The position numbers and the translations under genes were made by a program. Of a DNA stretch of 64,000 nt, positions 61,481 through 64,000 are shown piece after piece; the first letter of the stretch is position 1, and every line of letters begins with the position of its first letter. The notes under the pieces are model-generated. The model worked only from the letters and a program-made list of their open reading frames with translations, did no database searches and was not told where the DNA came from. The stretch lies in assembly GCF_041381155.1 (NCBI RefSeq), contig NC_091135.1:58874567-58938566 (forward strand). The letters run 5' to 3'. Origin of the DNA: Argopecten irradians. Lineage: Eukaryota > Mollusca > Bivalvia > Pectinida > Pectinidae.

Positions 61481-63391
61481 TGTTCATTAGTTAGGATATA
61501 GTTACTAGACAATAACACTTTATCCTAACATGTTCATTAGTTAGGATATAGTTACCAGACAATAACACTTTATCCTAACATGTTCATTAGTTAGGATATA
61601 CTTACCAGGCAATAACACTTTATCCTAACATGTTCATTAGTTAGGATATAGTTACCAGACAATAACACTTTATCCTAACATGTTCATTAGTTAGGATATA
61701 GTTACCAGACAATAACACTTTATCCTAACATGTTCATTAGTTAGGATATAGTTACCAGACAATAACACTTTATCCTAACATGTTCATTAGTTAGGATATA
61801 GTTACCAGGCAATAACACTTTATCCTAACATGTTCATTAGTTAGGATATAGTTACCAGACAATAACACTTTATCCTAACATGTTCATATTAGTTAGGATA
61901 TATAGTTACCAGACAATAACACTTTATCCTAACATGTTCATTAGTTAGGATATAGTAGTTACCAAACAATAACACTTTATCCTAACATGTTCATTAGTTA
62001 GGATATAGTTACCAGACAATAACACTTTATCCTAACATGTTTTTAGTTAGGATATAGTTACCAGACAATAACACTTTATCCTAACATGTTCATTAGTTAG
62101 GATATAGTTACCAGACAATAACACTTTATCCTAACATGTTCATTAGTTAGGATATAGTTACCAGACAATAACACTTTATCCTAACATGTTCATTTGTTAG
62201 GATATAGTTACCAGACAATAACACTTTATCCTAACATGTTCATTTGTTAGGATATATTACCACAATAACACTTTATCCTAACATGTTCATTAGTTAGGAT
62301 ATAGTTACCAGACAATAACACGTGTTCATTAGTTAGGATATACTTACCAGACAATAACACTTTATCCTAACATGTTCATTAGTTAGGATATAGTTACCAG
62401 ACAATAACACTTTATCCTAACATGTTCATTAGTTAGGATATAGTTACCAGACAATAACACTTTATCCTAACATGTTCATTAGTTAGGATATAGTTACCAG
62501 ACAATAACACTTTATTCCTAACATGTTCATATTAGTTAGGATATAGTTACCAGACAATAACACTTTATCCTAACATGTTCATTAGTTAGGATATAGTTAC
62601 CAGACAATAACACTTTATCCTAACATGTTCATTAGTTAGGATATATTACACAGCATAACACTTTCCTAACATGTTCATTAGTTAGGATATAGTTACCAGA
62701 CAATAACACTTTATCCTAACATGTTCATTAGTTAGGATATAGTTACCAGCACACACTTATACACTGTTCATTAGTTAGGATATAGTTACCAGACAATAAC
62801 ACTTTATCCTAACATGTTCATTAGTTAGGAATATAGTTACCAGACAATAACACTTTATCCTAACATGTTCATTAGTTAGGATATAGTTACCAGACACAAT
62901 AACACTTTATCCTAACATGTTCATTAGTTAGGATATAGTTACCAGACAATAACACTTTATCCTAACATGTTCATTAGTTAGGATATAGTTACCAGACAAT
63001 AACACTTTATCCTAACATGTTCATTAGTTAGGATATAGTTACCAGACAATAACACGTGTTCATTAGTTAGGATATAGTTACCAGACAATAACACTTTATC
63101 CTAACATGTTCATTAGTTAGGATATAGTTACCAGACAATAACACTTTATCCTAACATGTTCATTAGTTAGGATATAGTTACCAGACAATAACACTTTATC
63201 CTAACATGTTCATTAGTTAGGATATAGTTACCAGACAATAACACTTTATCCTAACATGTTCATTAGTTAGGATATAGTTACCAGACAATAACACGTGTTC
63301 ATTAGTTAGGATATACTTACCAGACAATAACACTTTATCCTAACATGTTCATTAGTTAGGATATAGTTACCAGACAATAACACTTTATCCT
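61481..63391. repeat. 50-bp minisatellite, about 38 units, with built-in hairpin
   Basis: Units contain TGTTCATTAGTTAGGATATA, GTTACCAGACAATAACACTT and TATCCTAACA. TATCCTAAC at the end of one unit pairs perfectly with GTTAGGATA of the next across ATGTTCATTA. Most units are almost identical; three shortened ones (near 62320, 63053 and 63292) join ACACGTGTTCATTAG. Confidence 0.98.
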
Positions 63392-64000
63392 ATTTTGCCC
63401 ATAGTGTGTTGGTTCAATGTGAATTTGAGTAGGAATGGTTTTAATTACAGTATATAATTTGTGAAATTGAACGCATTTCATTTGTATAACAAAATACGAG
63501 TTCATAAATATGATTAAATATATATAAGCCAACCATATGCAGATTTCTTATTATGTTCGATTAACTTTTTTAATTTAATATAAATGTCGGAACATTTTTA
63601 TAGACCGCTTGTCGATATCAAAACAATATTACTCGTGTTTCATTTCGAAGATAACACCTTTCTTATGGTCCAATAAATCTTCACTTTTCCTTTAGTCCAA
63701 CATAGACAGGAGCAACGTGCGCTGAATGCTTCGTCGCCTTCCCGATGACTATTTTCACTTTCTATATAGAAAGCATTGTGCTGGCTACAACGATAATTGA
63801 CATATCATGATCATGTTCACCTCCGGCGAAACAAGAGCTGTTGCCTGATAACGTCGTTGTCAGTCCCACTTGTCAGTCTTTATCTAATACTGATCGAGCT
63901 GGAAAAACAACTACCTCACACTGAAGCGTGTCAAAACCATATACCCATCCCGTACAGTTTGATAGTACCGAATAGAACAGTGTTGGTATAGTGTTTTGTT
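63392..64000. other. Non-coding right edge
   Basis: No supported gene. The segment near 63825-63870 (CGGCGAAACAAGAGCTGTTG) resembles the end of a dispersed repeat. A TTTCCTTTAG acceptor near 63695 leads into a frame that stops after about ten codons. Confidence 0.4.

Overview
The window is eukaryotic, AT-rich and intron-rich, with GT-AG introns. Four animal genes are recognisable and a fifth is likely. The repeat load (tRNA-derived SINE-like copies, short inverted-repeat transposons, fold-back elements and very long minisatellites) together with the gene set suggests a lophotrochozoan, most likely a bivalve mollusc. The species cannot be read from the sequence.

Layout. 1-10.1 kb: RBM39, a splicing factor on the + strand (coding exons 1300-9044), lacking its first coding exon; its introns carry two DNA-transposon-like elements and older dispersed repeats. 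12.9-16.4 kb: a four-exon, 212-residue MARVEL/CMTM-like four-pass membrane protein on the - strand. Its stop codon lies inside the first unit of a 1.7 kb, 36-bp minisatellite. 21.8-29.9 kb: a DOK-family docking protein on the + strand (PH, PTB and a long phosphotyrosine tail, 927 residues), with two tandem arrays in intron 1. 35.0-46.9 kb: a Rab22/31-like small GTPase on the - strand. One intron is almost wholly a 6.5 kb array of 31-bp units that match the exon-intron junction beside it. Another intron holds a 2.5 kb array of 46-bp units at the place where the P-loop and switch exons should be, and those exons are not found. 47-64 kb: mostly non-coding, with SINE-like copies, fold-back elements, a probable three-exon fragment of an unrecognised + strand gene (54764-60157), and a 1.9 kb array of 50-bp units.

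The genes are ordinary housekeeping or signalling genes with no obvious shared pathway. The unusual feature is how minisatellites relate to gene structure: two arrays have units that coincide with functional gene borders (a 5' splice site and a stop codon). About 14-15 kb, close to a quarter of the window, is tandem repeat. All gene models come from reading splice sites and protein similarity by eye; nothing was aligned or searched.
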